Origin: Micavibrio sp. UBA6212
GTDB taxonomy: Bacteria > Pseudomonadota > Alphaproteobacteria > Micavibrionales > Micavibrionaceae
Assembly: GCA_002421905.1 (NCBI GenBank)
Contig: DISK01000003.1
Span: forward strand, 62,001-126,000
Length of the DNA: 64,000 nt
Reading direction: 5' to 3'
Shown here piece after piece: positions 63,273 to 64,000 of the stretch. Every line of letters starts with the position of its first letter. The first letter of the stretch is position 1. The position numbers and the translations under genes were made by a program. A model generated the notes under the pieces. That model ran no database searches, was not told the DNA's origin, and saw nothing but the letters and a program-made list of their open reading frames with translations.

Positions 63273-64000
63273 ATGGACAAGAAAAATGTAGCGGCACATA
63301 TCGATCAAAATAATCCTTCAAATATCCATGATTTGGAGGATCATCTGCGCGCTGTTGCACAGCAAGCGGGAAAATTTGCAGAACCGTTTGGCAATGGTGA
63401 CTGGGCTTATCTGGCTGGATTATGGCATGATCTAGGTAAATATCACCCTGAATTTCAAGAATATATATACCAAGATTTTGAAGCCCACCTTGAAGATCAT
63501 AAAACAGAAATAGGTAAAGGGCGTGTTAACCATTCATCCGCCGGAGCGCTGCACGCCATGACATCTCTTGGTGAAAGGGGAAGGATTCTGGCTTATCTTA
63601 TTGCAGGACATCACACAGGGCTGCTTGATTGGTATGGTACAGAGGATACAGGAAAAAGACCCCTACAAAACCGATTAGAAGAGGAAAAGGAAAAAGACAG
63701 ACTTAATGAGATTAAAAATCTTATCTTACCTCCTGATTTGTTAGATAGGCCCGTGCCTTCCTCTAGGCCTCCATCAGCGAATTCAACGGATCTTTCTCAT
63801 TCTTTATGGGTGCGCATGCTTTTTTCGTGTTTGGTTGACGCTGATTTTCTGGATACAGAAAATTTTATGAATCCACAAAAGACAAGAGCGCGATTAGAAG
63901 AGTTTTCCACCCTTCCAGAGCTTCAAGAAAAATTAAACGGCCATTTCGTTGCAATGAAAAAGGAAGAGACAGACTTAAACAGAATTCGAGCTGATATATT
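63273..64000 (+). CDS. cas3: CRISPR-associated Cas3 HD nuclease/helicase, N-terminal part (3' partial)
   Basis: The frame starts at ATG 63273, seven bases after AAAGGA, and is open to the window end (242 codons). Residues read as the HD nuclease domain of Cas3: HLRAVAQQAGKFA with His24, AYLAGLWHDLGKYHPEFQEYI with the HD pair His52-Asp53, NHSSAGALHA with His87, AYLIAGHHTGL with His113-His114, and MLFSCLVDADFLDTE with Asp189. This order and wording are like the type I-C and I-G style of Cas3. The helicase half, and presumably cas5, cas8, cas7 and the adaptation genes, lie beyond the window. It is carried by the tRNA-integrated element. Confidence 0.88.
   Translation, partial: MDKKNVAAHIDQNNPSNIHDLEDHLRAVAQQAGKFAEPFGNGDWAYLAGLWHDLGKYHPEFQEYIYQDFEAHLEDHKTEIGKGRVNHSSAGALHAMTSLGERGRILAYLIAGHHTGLLDWYGTEDTGKRPLQNRLEEEKEKDRLNEIKNLILPPDLLDRPVPSSRPPSANSTDLSHSLWVRMLFSCLVDADFLDTENFMNPQKTRARLEEFSTLPELQEKLNGHFVAMKKEETDLNRIRADI

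Overview
The window looks like the chromosome of a free-living, motile alphaproteobacterium. Support comes from several families typical of that class: a TrcR/DUF1013 regulator, DUF1192 and DUF465 proteins, an NDUFAF5-like methyltransferase, a three-gene cytochrome bc1 operon, a 3-hydroxybutyrate dehydrogenase and a complete che operon. No rRNA is present. I cannot name a genus from the sequence alone.

Region 1 (1-24045) is a surface-polysaccharide locus, visibly richer in A+T than the rest. It starts inside a glycosyltransferase-like gene, followed by a family 2 glycosyltransferase, an ABC flippase and a methyltransferase on the opposite strand. A 22-bp perfect inverted repeat and a winged-helix regulator then introduce a long, tightly packed operon (about 4.6-22.1 kb). 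Its core is a pseudaminic-acid-type nonulosonate pathway: PseB, PseC, a PseH-like acetyltransferase, a PseG-like protein, a NeuB/PseI synthase and a SpsF-like cytidylyltransferase. Interleaved are genes not part of a textbook pathway: an isopropylmalate/homocitrate-synthase-like aldolase, two ATP-grasp ligases, a Gfo/Idh oxidoreductase, a methyltransferase, a phosphoesterase, a glutamate-semialdehyde-aminomutase-like aminotransferase and a PIG-L deacetylase. Together they suggest a custom acylated or amidated nine-carbon sugar. An asparagine-synthase-type amidotransferase closes the locus.

Region 2 (24276-33527) holds purH and the chemotaxis operon cheA-cheW-cheY-cheB-cheR, all on the minus strand, preceded by a soluble histidine kinase and a LuxR-type response regulator. 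Region 3 (33528-61189) is ordinary core genome: slt, dapA, smpB, a CCA-adding enzyme, hemF, trmL, the petABC bc1 operon, a Na/Pi transporter, small alphaproteobacterial conserved proteins, bdhA, comF, grxC, a nitrilase, kup, gluQ, an LpxR-like deacylase, a carboxylesterase, an HNH nuclease and dsbB. It also contains an 844-residue protein that joins a methyltransferase to what look like two degenerate Nudix folds.

Region 4 (61358-64000) is the left end of an integrated element. A tRNA-Leu(CAA) gene is cut off inside its anticodon loop, then come repeat sites, a tyrosine integrase, a complete but different tRNA-Leu(CAA), and the first 242 codons of a Cas3 HD nuclease that runs off the window. 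The likely reading is an element that destroys a tRNA gene, carries a replacement, and brings a type I CRISPR-Cas system as cargo. The rest of that system lies beyond the right edge.
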